14,192 nt of DNA from an uncultured bacterium. Lineage in GTDB: Bacteria; Cyanobacteriota; Vampirovibrionia; Gastranaerophilales; Gastranaerophilaceae. The DNA lies in NCBI GenBank assembly GCA_948888345.1, contig CAQTPN010000009.1, positions 1 to 14,192 on the forward strand. The letters are read 5' to 3'. How positions within the stretch are numbered: the first letter of the stretch is position 1; each line of letters opens with the position of its first letter. The position numbers were made by a program, and so were the translations under genes. The notes below the pieces were generated by a model, which saw only the letters and a program-made list of their open reading frames with translations, did no database searches and was not told the origin of the DNA. Positions 5,091 through 13,093 of this stretch are shown piece by piece.

Positions 5091-5146
5091 CTTATTGTTA
5101 GGGTTGACAAACTTTTTCTTTTGGTATAAAAATATCTTATTGTTAG
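5091..5146. repeat. 11-bp direct repeats flanking a promoter
   Basis: CTTATTGTTAG occurs at 5091-5101 and again at 5136-5146, 45 bp apart. One copy abuts the -35 and the other covers the predicted transcription start of the 5212 gene. The second copy also forms the 5' arm of a hairpin. This looks like a paired operator site. Confidence 0.5.
5104..5130 (+). promoter_or_regulatory. Promoter of the 5212 membrane-protein gene
   Basis: Consensus -35 TTGACA (5104-5109), with TGG plus TATAAA (5125-5130) as an extended -10. The 15-nt spacer is short but tolerable with the TGn element. The predicted leader is about 75 nt. Confidence 0.6.
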
Positions 5147-5159
5147 TCGAAGCTAACAA
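5140..5159 (+). other. 5' leader hairpin upstream of the 5212 gene
   Basis: TTGTTAG (5140-5146) pairs with CTAACAA (5153-5159) around TCGAAG. A second small hairpin follows, CATTA-TTG-TAATG (5174-5186), ahead of the Shine-Dalgarno AAGGA at 5201-5205. It may stabilise the mRNA end; I see no known riboswitch. Confidence 0.35.
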
Positions 5160-5211
5160 GGCGCAAATGGCGTCATTATTGTAATGCAGTAAAATATCAG
5201 AAGGAAAATTA

Positions 5212-6291
5212 ATGAACATACACGCTGCAGGAAAATTTTTAGACCAGCCTGTTTTAATTTCAAAACTTAAAAGACAAACCCCGAAAATCTTAACAGGGGC
5301 AGCTATTGCTTACGGGACATATGACACAATGAAAGCACCGAAAGAAGAGCGGAAAAACAGAGGGATTAAAAATGCAATAGTTCTTGGTAGTGCAGCTATA
5401 ACTTCTCTTGTAAGTGCTTTTGGATTAAAGGCCGGTAAAAAGCAGATATTTCAAGGCCTTGTAAACGTTAAAGAACCTGAAAATATTATAATGAATAACG
5501 TTTTTGCAGTTGATAAATTTTTAAAGAACAATCCGGTTGATGATAAAGCAAAAAATGCACTGAATAATGCAAAAATCGGAGCCTTGAGTTTTAAAGATAC
5601 AAAAGAAGTTTTAAAGCTTGAAAACGAAAGATATAAAGGAAAAGAGGAACTTTTTGACACGCTTTTTTCTAAAAAAGAGGATTTATCTGCAAAGGAAATT
5701 TTTAAGGAAACGGGACGGCTTTCAATCTTAGGCCTCATGCCTGTAGCGGGCGGGGTTTTAGGAGGAATAGCCGCGGATAAAATTACGGGGGATGAAAATC
5801 CAAAATCCACATCAAATAAAATAAAAGAGGGGGCTTATCAATTTCTTGCAAATATTTTTATGTGTAATGTAGGTGCTGCAGGAGCTCTATTTACGGCAGA
5901 ACGGCTTCAAAAAGCGGGTAAAATCAAGGCTTTATCCCCGATGGGAAAACTGGGCGTTATTATGGGCGGAATTTTTGTGACAGGTATTATGGGCGGAAGC
6001 TATGTTGCAAACTGGATAGGAAAACACGTTCTGGACCCCGTTTTTAACGGTAAGAAGCCCGAAAAAACAGGGCCTGAAAGAAATTTCAAAGGAAAAAAGG
6101 ATTTATATGAAGAAAGAAGGCCTGAATTATTGGATATAGCTCTGCATACTGATGATATAGCAACAGCAGGCGTGCTCTCAGGGTTTAAATGGATAGAGCC
6201 CATGCTTCCTTTAATGTACACAATTTCAGGCTACAGAGCAGGCATGGGCTACCGCAACGGAATAACTGATTCTTCATCCAATATTCATTAA
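5212..6291 (+). CDS. Orphan glycine-rich multi-pass membrane protein
   Basis: This is a 359-aa protein I do not recognise as a characterised family; its style fits conserved hypothetical proteins of Gastranaerophilales. Hydrophobic, Gly/Ala-rich segments occur near residues 24-37, 54-73, 171-188 (LGLMPVAGGVLGGIAADK), 208-229, 246-268 (GVIMGGIFVTGIMGGSYV) and 325-343, which suggests several membrane-inserted helices. A charged, helical soluble region (about 90-170) sits between the first and second clusters. No cleavable signal peptide or catalytic motif is visible. The start is set by AAGGA 6 nt before the ATG. It is a single-gene unit with its own promoter, flanking direct repeats and leader hairpins, and converges on lemA with a 24-nt gap. 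Membrane location is inferred from composition. Confidence 0.6.
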   Translation: MNIHAAGKFLDQPVLISKLKRQTPKILTGAAIAYGTYDTMKAPKEERKNRGIKNAIVLGSAAITSLVSAFGLKAGKKQIFQGLVNVKEPENIIMNNVFAVDKFLKNNPVDDKAKNALNNAKIGALSFKDTKEVLKLENERYKGKEELFDTLFSKKEDLSAKEIFKETGRLSILGLMPVAGGVLGGIAADKITGDENPKSTSNKIKEGAYQFLANIFMCNVGAAGALFTAERLQKAGKIKALSPMGKLGVIMGGIFVTGIMGGSYVANWIGKHVLDPVFNGKKPEKTGPERNFKGKKDLYEERRPELLDIALHTDDIATAGVLSGFKWIEPMLPLMYTISGYRAGMGYRNGITDSSSNIH

Positions 6292-6315
6292 TTTCTATTT
6301 ATAAATTCATAAATA

Positions 6316-6882
6316 TTAGAATTCTACTTTCGGGGGCTGTTTTTCGGTTTCGGTGATTTCAAAGTATTCTCTCTGTTTAACCCCTGAAATTGCAGCTACA
6401 ATGGCCGTTGGGAAAGTTCTAATTAATGAATTTATTGATTTAACACTTTCATTATAATCTCTTCTGGCTATAGCAATACGGTTTTCCGTACCTGCAAGTT
6501 CATCTTGAAGTGCTATAAATGATTTATCCGCTTTTAATTCAGGATAATTTTCAGCTATCGCTAAAAGCCTTGAAAGAGCACTGTTTAATTCGCCTGTATT
6601 TTGCTGAACAGCTTTCACATCTTTAGAATTTATGGAGCCTGACAGTTTTGCTCTTGCATCAGCAATATTTGTAAATACTTCTTTTTCGTGCCCTGCATAG
6701 CCTTTAACCGTATTTACAAAATTAGGGATTAAATCATTTCTGCGTTTGAGCTGATTTTCAACCTGAGCCCAGTTTGCACTAACGTTTTCATCCATTACCT
6801 GTAATTTGTTAAATGTGCCTGCAAAAAATGCACCAAAAGCAATAACTATCGCTAGAATTGCTAAAATTAACGTGTTTTTCAT
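6316..6882 (-). CDS. lemA: LemA family protein
   Basis: This is a 188-aa protein of the usual LemA length. An N-terminal membrane segment (residues 4-22) is followed by a long helical domain with family hallmarks: ENVSANWAQVENQLKRRNDL (residues 32-51), then ENYPELKADKSFIALQDELA (111-130) and ENRIAIARRDYNESVKSIN (133-151). The helical domain is predicted to lie outside the cytoplasm. The start at 6882 is set by AGGAG 7 nt upstream; a longer in-frame start at 6963 lies inside the preceding gene and adds no domain. It is the second gene of an operon with the TPM-domain gene, 31 nt apart, a pairing commonly seen for LemA. The family's biochemical role is not established; a link to envelope maintenance is a guess. 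Confidence 0.92.
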   Translation of the reverse strand: MKNTLILAILAIVIAFGAFFAGTFNKLQVMDENVSANWAQVENQLKRRNDLIPNFVNTVKGYAGHEKEVFTNIADARAKLSGSINSKDVKAVQQNTGELNSALSRLLAIAENYPELKADKSFIALQDELAGTENRIAIARRDYNESVKSINSLIRTFPTAIVAAISGVKQREYFEITETEKQPPKVEF

Positions 6883-6913
6883 AATTATTCTCCTATTTAA
6901 TTTACAAATTTGC

Positions 6914-7618
6914 TTACCATCCTCTTGAAGCACCTCCGCCGCCAAAGCCGCCGCCTCCGCCAAATCTTATCCCGGAACCTCTGCCTCCGCCAAAACCTCC
7001 TGAAGGGCCGAAAAATATTCCGCCTCCGCCTCCTCTGTTTAAAAGTATAAAAAGCATTATAATGATTATTATAAATAAAACATCCGCATCATTGTTATTT
7101 TCGGGCTGCTGCGGTTTTTCAAAAGAAAGTTTAACGCCATATTCTTCTGCTATACTATATGCAAGAGCGGCAGTTCCCTGCATAATTCCCGTTTCATAGG
7201 CATTTTCTTTAAAATACGGAATCATATAATCATCCAGAATTCTCCCTGCTTTTGAATCATTTATTATGCCTTCAAGCCCATAGCCTATTTCAATCCTTGC
7301 TTTTCTGTCATTTGGAACTATAAGTACAAGAGCACCATTGTTCAATTTTTTATCCCCGAGTTTATATTTTCTTGCTATTTCAAGAGAAACGTCTTCAACA
7401 GGATATCCTTCAAGCGAATTTAAGGTTACAACCGCAACATCAGCTTTTGTTTTTGTCTGCAATTCAAGCAGCATCTGATTAAGAATGATTTCATTGCGCG
7501 GGGTGATAACGTTTGCATTATCGGCAATAAACCCGTTAAAATTTAAGGCTTCAAGACAAAATACCTGTATACCCGTCAATAAAAATAAAAGGCCCAAAAC
7601 CAAAAATCTTTTAATCAT
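6914..7618 (-). CDS. TPM-domain (Psb32/YgcG-like) membrane protein
   Basis: This is a 234-aa protein. A signal peptide or signal anchor covers about residues 4-20. The TPM domain spans about 25-160, including FNGFIADNANVITPRNE, KADVAVVTL, the NNGALVLIVPNDRKARIEIGYGLEG core, and the helix around GTAALAYSIAEEYG. A transmembrane helix (about 178-193) and a Gly-rich low-complexity tail ending GGGGASRGW follow, as in YgcG-type members. The extracytoplasmic TPM domain resembles cyanobacterial/plant Psb32 and TLP18.3, for which acid phosphatase activity has been reported. Activity here is inferred only. It is the first gene of the operon with lemA. The promoter is an extended -10 only 7 nt before the ATG, with no Shine-Dalgarno, so the mRNA may be leaderless. 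Confidence 0.88.
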   Translation of the reverse strand: MIKRFLVLGLLFLLTGIQVFCLEALNFNGFIADNANVITPRNEIILNQMLLELQTKTKADVAVVTLNSLEGYPVEDVSLEIARKYKLGDKKLNNGALVLIVPNDRKARIEIGYGLEGIINDSKAGRILDDYMIPYFKENAYETGIMQGTAALAYSIAEEYGVKLSFEKPQQPENNNDADVLFIIIIIMLFILLNRGGGGGIFFGPSGGFGGGRGSGIRFGGGGGFGGGGASRGW

Positions 7619-7625
7619 AGCTTTT

Positions 7626-7655
7626 ATAATACCAGCTAAGTTTTTAAATATGCAA
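7626..7655 (-). promoter_or_regulatory. Promoter of the TPM-lemA operon
   Basis: Minus-strand TTGCAT (7655-7650), an 18-nt spacer, and TGG plus TATTAT (-10 at 7631-7626), an extended -10. The ATG begins 8 nt after the box, so the predicted start of transcription is at or one base before the start codon. Confidence 0.5.
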
Positions 7656-7663
7656 TTGCTCTC

Positions 7664-7692
7664 TTGACTTTAGCTTTATAAATCTATACGAT
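7664..7692 (+). promoter_or_regulatory. Promoter of the U32-like gene
   Basis: TTGACT (7664-7669), a 17-nt spacer, and TACGAT (7687-7692). The ATG at 7700 lies 8 nt after the -10, so transcription is predicted to start at or one base before the start codon, with no room for a Shine-Dalgarno. Confidence 0.6.
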
Positions 7693-7699
7693 AACGATT

Positions 7700-9397
7700 A
7701 TGAAAGAGATTTTTGTAGTTTCACCGATAAAGCATCCTGAAGATATTTTAAACTTTACAAAAAAGGTTAAATGCAGAGAATTTTATGTTTATCATCACCG
7801 TTTTATGAAACATATAACGGGCGGAAAAAATATTAAAGCAGGCTCTAAGGGCACTTTTGAATATATACAGGAATACATTGATGCTGCAAAAAAGACGGGT
7901 TCAAAAATTTATGTAAATTTTAAACATACAATAACCGAAGAAGATGTTACCGTCACGAAAAAATTTATAGAATTTTTAACAACAACAGAAATTGACGGGA
8001 TTTTTGTAAATTCTTACGGGATTTTAGAAATTATAAAAACAATGGATTTACCCTTTAAGGTAATAATTGATTCTTATTTTGATATCCATAATCTTTCAGG
8101 GGTGGAATTTATGGAGATGTTCCATAAAATTGACGGGCTTATTATTACAGAAGAAGTTTATTTAAAAAATATTGAAAAGATAAAAAAGTATGCCAAAATT
8201 CCACTTTCTGTGGATTCGGATAATCTGCCGTATTTTGCAGATGACCTTATAAAATCAAAGGCTATAAGTGCTGTGGTTATTAAGGGAAAATTTAACACAA
8301 GCGATGAAATTTTAAACGGGATTAAGCTTATAGAAAAGATTTTAGATAAACCAAAAATGTTTAAAGAACAAAAACTGCCATTTAAGCACGTAAGAAAAAG
8401 TTTTTATAAGACAAGTCATTATTCAGGTGAAATTCTTTCTGCAACGGGAGAAGATTTTAAATTTGCAAATTATATACAAAAATATGATTGGAAAATTAAA
8501 TGTAAAAGACTTTCAAAAGATACAGATTATTCCGATTTAAAGCTGCCGAAATTAAATTTAAGACTTTCAAGCCTTGAGCAATTCCGGGAGCTTAAAAAAT
8601 TTATTAAAGCAATGGGCTTTAACCCTGTTAATTCTATTGAATACGGCGAAGTAGCCTCAACGGTTGACCTTGCAGCACATCCTTTTGAAGAATTAATAAA
8701 TAAGGCAAGAAATTTTTGTGCTGAATATAATATGGATTTAAATATCTCAACCCCGAGAATTCTTATAGAAAGAGATTTTGAAAGGGTTTATGAAACAGTA
8801 AAGATGCTGTGTGCAATGGAACCGAAGCCAAAAACTGTTGTAATTAATAATATCGGGTTTTTCTGGGCAAAAATGAACGACCCTGAATTTCAAACAACAC
8901 CGGTTGAAATCGGGGGCGGAATTAATCTTTTAAACAGTTATTCAATAAAATGTTTATCAAATTTAAATCCTATTGATGCACTTGATTTTTCAGCACTTGG
9001 AGATGAAGAAAATATTATAAAGTGCATAAAAAAAAGTAAAAAAATTATAAGAAATAAAAAAATCCAAATTGCAGGCGGAAAAAGAGTGGAGAGCCTTGGA
9101 TTGTGCCCTTTAAACTGCAATTCTGCTATTGTATCAAGGCTTACATGTGCAGCCCCCTGTCATAAGGGGCACTGGTCAGTTAAAGACCCTTCTTTAAATA
9201 AAATTTTACCTTTTGTTGTAGACGGTTTTTGCAAAATGCACATGTTTGAAGCCGAAATTAAACAGGATTTTGATAAAATTCCATACTATGAAGAGGTAGG
9301 GATTAACGAATTTGTAATTGATTTCCTTGCAATTCACTCTCCATTATTGCCAAAGATTTTAAAAAATTTCTTATGCGCCGTTTCAAATTTTAAATAA
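7700..9397 (+). CDS. U32 peptidase-like protein with N-terminal extra barrel-like half
   Basis: This is a 565-aa soluble protein. The C-terminal half (about residues 285-520) carries U32-family features: LRLSSLEQFRELKKF, VINNIGFFWAK (382-391), GGGINLLNSYSIKCLSNL (405-422), and a cysteine cluster C469, C473, C483-x3-C487 and C511. In characterised U32 proteins such as UbiU/UbiV the conserved cysteines bind a 4Fe-4S cluster, and several members act in tRNA or ubiquinone hydroxylation rather than proteolysis. The N-terminal half (1-220) looks like a second alpha/beta barrel-like unit (FVVSPIKHPEDILNF, KVIIDSYFDIHNL, KIDGLIITEEV, IPLSVDSDNL) without the cysteines. The exact reaction is unknown. 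The gene is monocistronic and possibly translated leaderlessly from the promoter immediately upstream. Confidence 0.7.
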   Translation: MKEIFVVSPIKHPEDILNFTKKVKCREFYVYHHRFMKHITGGKNIKAGSKGTFEYIQEYIDAAKKTGSKIYVNFKHTITEEDVTVTKKFIEFLTTTEIDGIFVNSYGILEIIKTMDLPFKVIIDSYFDIHNLSGVEFMEMFHKIDGLIITEEVYLKNIEKIKKYAKIPLSVDSDNLPYFADDLIKSKAISAVVIKGKFNTSDEILNGIKLIEKILDKPKMFKEQKLPFKHVRKSFYKTSHYSGEILSATGEDFKFANYIQKYDWKIKCKRLSKDTDYSDLKLPKLNLRLSSLEQFRELKKFIKAMGFNPVNSIEYGEVASTVDLAAHPFEELINKARNFCAEYNMDLNISTPRILIERDFERVYETVKMLCAMEPKPKTVVINNIGFFWAKMNDPEFQTTPVEIGGGINLLNSYSIKCLSNLNPIDALDFSALGDEENIIKCIKKSKKIIRNKKIQIAGGKRVESLGLCPLNCNSAIVSRLTCAAPCHKGHWSVKDPSLNKILPFVVDGFCKMHMFEAEIKQDFDKIPYYEEVGINEFVIDFLAIHSPLLPKILKNFLCAVSNFK

Positions 9398-9486
9398 ATT
9401 TTACAAAAATTAACAATTTGGCGTTTATCTTTTAAGTTCAGCAGGTTATATGCCGATACATTTTCTATAAGTCAAAAGAAGGTTGT

Positions 9487-12400
9487 ATGGAAAAAATGCC
9501 GCGCATTAAATCGGGCGATATGCCAAATATCCCTAAAATAACTCTGTCTGAAGCAAAAGATGCAGCGAAAGCGAGCCCAAAAGCAGAAAAACTTAATGCT
9601 TCGCCTGCAAAACAGACAAATGAGAATGAACTTGCCGAATTTCAAGCATCTAATGGCAGGGAGGAAGCTGCTGCAAAAATTCCAGAAAAATATACGGATG
9701 ATAAATGGTCTGCTATTGAACCTACAAAAAATAAGGTTTTATTTGTTGAAACAGGTAATTATACCTATACAACAAGCAAAGGAGCAAATTTAAAGTTCAA
9801 TAATGTAGATGAAGATACATTTGTGCTTGAAAATAAAGAAACAGGGGAAGTTGTTATAATCGGCGCAAATAATACAAATATTGAAAGCGATAATTCAAAT
9901 ATCAAAATTACCGTTTTAGACAGCAATGTCAATAAAATTAAAACGGGCAAAGGAAATGACAATATCAGTATTGAAAATTCTATCGTAAAATCTATAGACA
10001 CCGGAAGCGGAAACGATATAATCAATATAAAAAATTCCACCGTAGATGATGAAATAAACGGGGGAAATGACGAGGATTACATTAATATCTCCAATTCAAA
10101 AGCAGGCTTGATAAAAGGCGGTAAAGGCGATGATGAAATACTTATTTCAAATTCTGCAGTTGAAAAAATTGAAGGCGGAAAAGGAAATGACATAATTATG
10201 GCATCTTCTCAAAGCTCAATCGGGGAGCTTTTTGGAAACGGGGGAGACGACTTAATAAATATTGAAAATTCTTCCGTATCAAAACTGAATGCGGATAAAA
10301 ACGATACATTGTATGACAATATTGAAGAAACATCTTCAATATATGATTCTCTGGATTTAGATTCCATTGAAGCAGCTAAAAATATTACGGATGATAAAAT
10401 ATCTCAATATTCCGATAATAAATTAACTCCCGAACAGGAAATGCAGGCACTTACAATAGATTTTTTCAATCAAAACCTTGAAAATATGAAATCCCAGTTT
10501 CAAGAACAGGAAAACGAAGATGGTGCAATAAGAGATACTTATAACTGGGTAAAAGAACTTACCGACATCGGTGTTTCAAAAGATGATATTAATGCTGCTA
10601 TTGAAGAACAAGAGCGCATGGTTTCTGAATTAACATCTGCACTGAACGGAGAGGGTGAAGCTGCTTTTGAAGAAGTTTTTGAAAAGTGGACAGGCGTTGA
10701 ATACAATGAAGAAAATTTAAATAAATATTACGAAAGTGCTCAAAATTACTCCCTTTTTGTAAACGGGATGATAAAAACAGAGAATTTTAAAAATGCCGTT
10801 TCAAATGCATCATCTCTGGAAGAGGTATTGGAGCAATATACCGGATATTTTGGTTCTGAAGAAGAAGGACGGGCGCAATTAAATAAAATGCTGCAAGAAG
10901 CCATGCTTTGTGAAGAATTTAATATGGCTTTCGTATATCCGTCCGGCGTTGAAATAAATGAAAACAATGAACTTGTTATAACAAGACCAAAAGAATACGG
11001 CGGCATGGGAGCACTTCCTGATAGCGAGTATGAAACGACGGTTGAAAATATTGCAGATGTTACAAATATGTTCAAAACGATGCCAAGATATTTTGATTTA
11101 GATAAATATTCAAATGATTTTAAGGAAAAATTTGAACAAACAACCGGCAAAAGTGTTGAGGAGCTGCAGAATGAATATAGAATAAACCAGCTTAACGCAT
11201 TTGGAAGCGGAAATTCTTTCCAAAAATTGATAGACAGATACTGTGAAGAGCAGGAAGGATTTGTTGATAAATTAGCATCTGCAGCACAAATAGGCGGTAT
11301 GAGCTTAATGGTTGTCGGCGGTCTTGTTACGTTTGTATGCCCTCCTGCAGGGGTTTCAATGATGACAGCCGGAAAATACACAGCACTTGCCGGCATGTTT
11401 GGAGATAATGCAATTGAACTTATTGATGATTTAGCCTCTGAAAACGGTTTAAGCAAGGATGAAGCATGGGATTTAATGAAAGAATCAGTTACAGAGCTTG
11501 CTCTTTTATATTCAGGCGGAAAAATAAACGGTGCTGCAAGAAATGTTAAAGATTTGGTTTTATCTGAAACACAGAATAAGGCACTTGCATTTTTATCAGA
11601 AATCGGAACAGATGCTTCATTAAGTTTGCTTACCGATTTAATGATAACAGGGGAGGTTAATTTAACAGGCGAGGGCATAAGCCAGCTTTTAGGAATTATA
11701 ACAGGTATTGCAGGTGCTAAAGTAGACGCATACACAAAAGAAGCATTTGATGCTGCTGATACTCTTTATAAAAACGGCGATATTGACGGGGCTTTAGATT
11801 TATTAAATGAAAAAGGATTATCCCAAAAACAAATTGAAGGCCATTATTCTTCAATGGAAGCAGAGAGGATAAATAAAATTTATGAAGAAACAGGCGATAT
11901 GAAGGCTGTTTTAGAAGAAGTCAAGAGTTCTAAATTATTGAATAAAATATTTCATAAAGATAAAATACAGGATGCAAATTTTGCAAGCAGACAGGAAACA
12001 ATGGATGTTCTAAATGACCTTGTTGATTTAGGCGTAAAGCTTGATGGTAAAATAGATATCCTTGAAATTTTAACCAACCCCGGAGAAATTTCTAAAGAAT
12101 TTTTTGACGATTTAGTAAAATACAAAGACGCTGTTAAAAATAATGTGTCTGTTGAAGATGCATTTATTCCTAAATTTGCAGACGGGCAAAGTGCAATAAA
12201 CAGTACAAATACAGGAGATGTATTTTATGTTAATGATACAGACCGCCTGTGCATAAAGCTATCAAACGGAAAAATTCAGCCTTTAAATATTTCATCAAAA
12301 GCTTATCTTGAATTATTCCCCCCAATTGAAAGATATGCAACAAGACAGAATGCTTCAGGCGACTGTTACCTTGTTTCAACGCTTGACGGGATGTTTAAAG

Positions 12401-13083
12401 ACCCCGCTGCGAGAGTAAAGCTTCTTGAATGTTTCACAGAAAACCCTAACGGTACAATAAAGGTAAAACTGGGGGACACCAGCGTTACTTTCCCAAGCAC
12501 AAATTTTGGCAATATATCCCATATTGATAACACTTATAAATACGGCGGGAATTACAGTGTTTCAGGTGCAAGCGGCATGAAAATGCTTGAAGATGTATTT
12601 GGTTTTGCCTACATATCACAATACACAGACCGCCTGCAAACAACCATGAGCTTATATCCGCCGGATTCTGTGGAATATAAAGAAGCATATAACGATTTTA
12701 TAAAATTGCAAGACCATTATTATCTTTCGGATTACGGCACAATTGCAAGAAGCAGCGGGGGCCGGACAAGCGATGTATATAAAATGTTTGATATGGAAGG
12801 TGTGAAAAGAACAACAACTTCAGATAGTATCTTAACAAATCCGAAATACTGGGATAAATACATTTATACTGCATCAACCCCGGGAAGCAGCGACCGAATA
12901 TTTATTAATGAAGATTTACGGCTTGCAGGTAATCATGCATATAATATAGAGCCATTTTTGGATGCTGACGGAAATGTTATGATAAAGGTAACAAACCCGT
13001 GGAACTGTACAAATAATGTAATTCTAACCATAAAAGATTTTCAAAAATATTTTGACGGAGTAACGGTAGCCGAAAAACCATAA
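9487..13083 (+). CDS. Large RTX-like solenoid protein with C-terminal calpain-type protease
   Basis: This is a 1198-aa multidomain protein without a signal peptide. Residues 1-85 are low-complexity and charged. Residues 150-280 form a solenoid of about seven 19-residue coils with RTX-like Gly/Asp turns (GGKGDDEIL, GGKGNDIIM). Residues 285-590 are mostly helical and acidic. Residues 600-640 are a hydrophobic hairpin interrupted by CPPAG. Residues 645-900 are helical. The C terminus (about 945-1190) matches the C2 (calpain) cysteine-protease core: Q954-x5-C960 in QNASGDCYLVSTL, H1150 in NHAYNI and N1170 in VTNPWN, the Gln/Cys/His/Asn active site. Calcium binding is plausible through the solenoid but unproven. 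The start follows AAGG 5 nt upstream. It is likely a secreted or delivered effector or surface protein; the route and target are unknown. A 94-aa gene follows 10 nt downstream. Confidence 0.82.
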   Translation: MEKMPRIKSGDMPNIPKITLSEAKDAAKASPKAEKLNASPAKQTNENELAEFQASNGREEAAAKIPEKYTDDKWSAIEPTKNKVLFVETGNYTYTTSKGANLKFNNVDEDTFVLENKETGEVVIIGANNTNIESDNSNIKITVLDSNVNKIKTGKGNDNISIENSIVKSIDTGSGNDIINIKNSTVDDEINGGNDEDYINISNSKAGLIKGGKGDDEILISNSAVEKIEGGKGNDIIMASSQSSIGELFGNGGDDLINIENSSVSKLNADKNDTLYDNIEETSSIYDSLDLDSIEAAKNITDDKISQYSDNKLTPEQEMQALTIDFFNQNLENMKSQFQEQENEDGAIRDTYNWVKELTDIGVSKDDINAAIEEQERMVSELTSALNGEGEAAFEEVFEKWTGVEYNEENLNKYYESAQNYSLFVNGMIKTENFKNAVSNASSLEEVLEQYTGYFGSEEEGRAQLNKMLQEAMLCEEFNMAFVYPSGVEINENNELVITRPKEYGGMGALPDSEYETTVENIADVTNMFKTMPRYFDLDKYSNDFKEKFEQTTGKSVEELQNEYRINQLNAFGSGNSFQKLIDRYCEEQEGFVDKLASAAQIGGMSLMVVGGLVTFVCPPAGVSMMTAGKYTALAGMFGDNAIELIDDLASENGLSKDEAWDLMKESVTELALLYSGGKINGAARNVKDLVLSETQNKALAFLSEIGTDASLSLLTDLMITGEVNLTGEGISQLLGIITGIAGAKVDAYTKEAFDAADTLYKNGDIDGALDLLNEKGLSQKQIEGHYSSMEAERINKIYEETGDMKAVLEEVKSSKLLNKIFHKDKIQDANFASRQETMDVLNDLVDLGVKLDGKIDILEILTNPGEISKEFFDDLVKYKDAVKNNVSVEDAFIPKFADGQSAINSTNTGDVFYVNDTDRLCIKLSNGKIQPLNISSKAYLELFPPIERYATRQNASGDCYLVSTLDGMFKDPAARVKLLECFTENPNGTIKVKLGDTSVTFPSTNFGNISHIDNTYKYGGNYSVSGASGMKMLEDVFGFAYISQYTDRLQTTMSLYPPDSVEYKEAYNDFIKLQDHYYLSDYGTIARSSGGRTSDVYKMFDMEGVKRTTTSDSILTNPKYWDKYIYTASTPGSSDRIFINEDLRLAGNHAYNIEPFLDADGNVMIKVTNPWNCTNNVILTIKDFQKYFDGVTVAEKP
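9943..10317 (+). repeat. Coding repeat: 19-residue RTX-like solenoid coils
   Basis: About seven coils of 19-20 residues (57-60 nt) encode residues 153-277. The turn motifs start at residues 153, 172, 191, 211, 230, 250 and 269 (TGKGNDNIS, TGSGNDIIN, NGGNDEDYIN, GGKGDDEIL, GGKGNDIIM, GNGGDDLIN, ADKNDTLYD). Between turns lies a conserved (I/L)xxSxVxxI face. The last coil is degenerate. Confidence 0.75.
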
Positions 13084-13093
13084 GGAATAAAAA

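Noticed and set aside
4971-5219. 82-codon minus-strand frame over the 5212 promoter region
   Set aside because: It covers a consensus promoter and the start of the 5212 gene, lacks its own signals and has no coherent domain. A different frame (4960-5055) is more protein-like.
6883-6963. Longer N terminus for LemA
   Set aside because: It overlaps the glycine-rich end of the TPM gene in another frame; the ATG at 6882 has a good Shine-Dalgarno and begins the membrane segment.
9398-9486. Promoter of the calpain-like gene
   Set aside because: TATAAG at 9466 and TTGGCG at 9418 are individually plausible, but no pair has correct spacing, so no promoter is called.
10746-11735. 329-codon open frame antisense to the calpain-like gene
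   Set aside because: It lies entirely antisense to a well-supported protein, its composition (Ser/Pro/Ile-rich) is typical of a codon-bias shadow, and no domain is visible.
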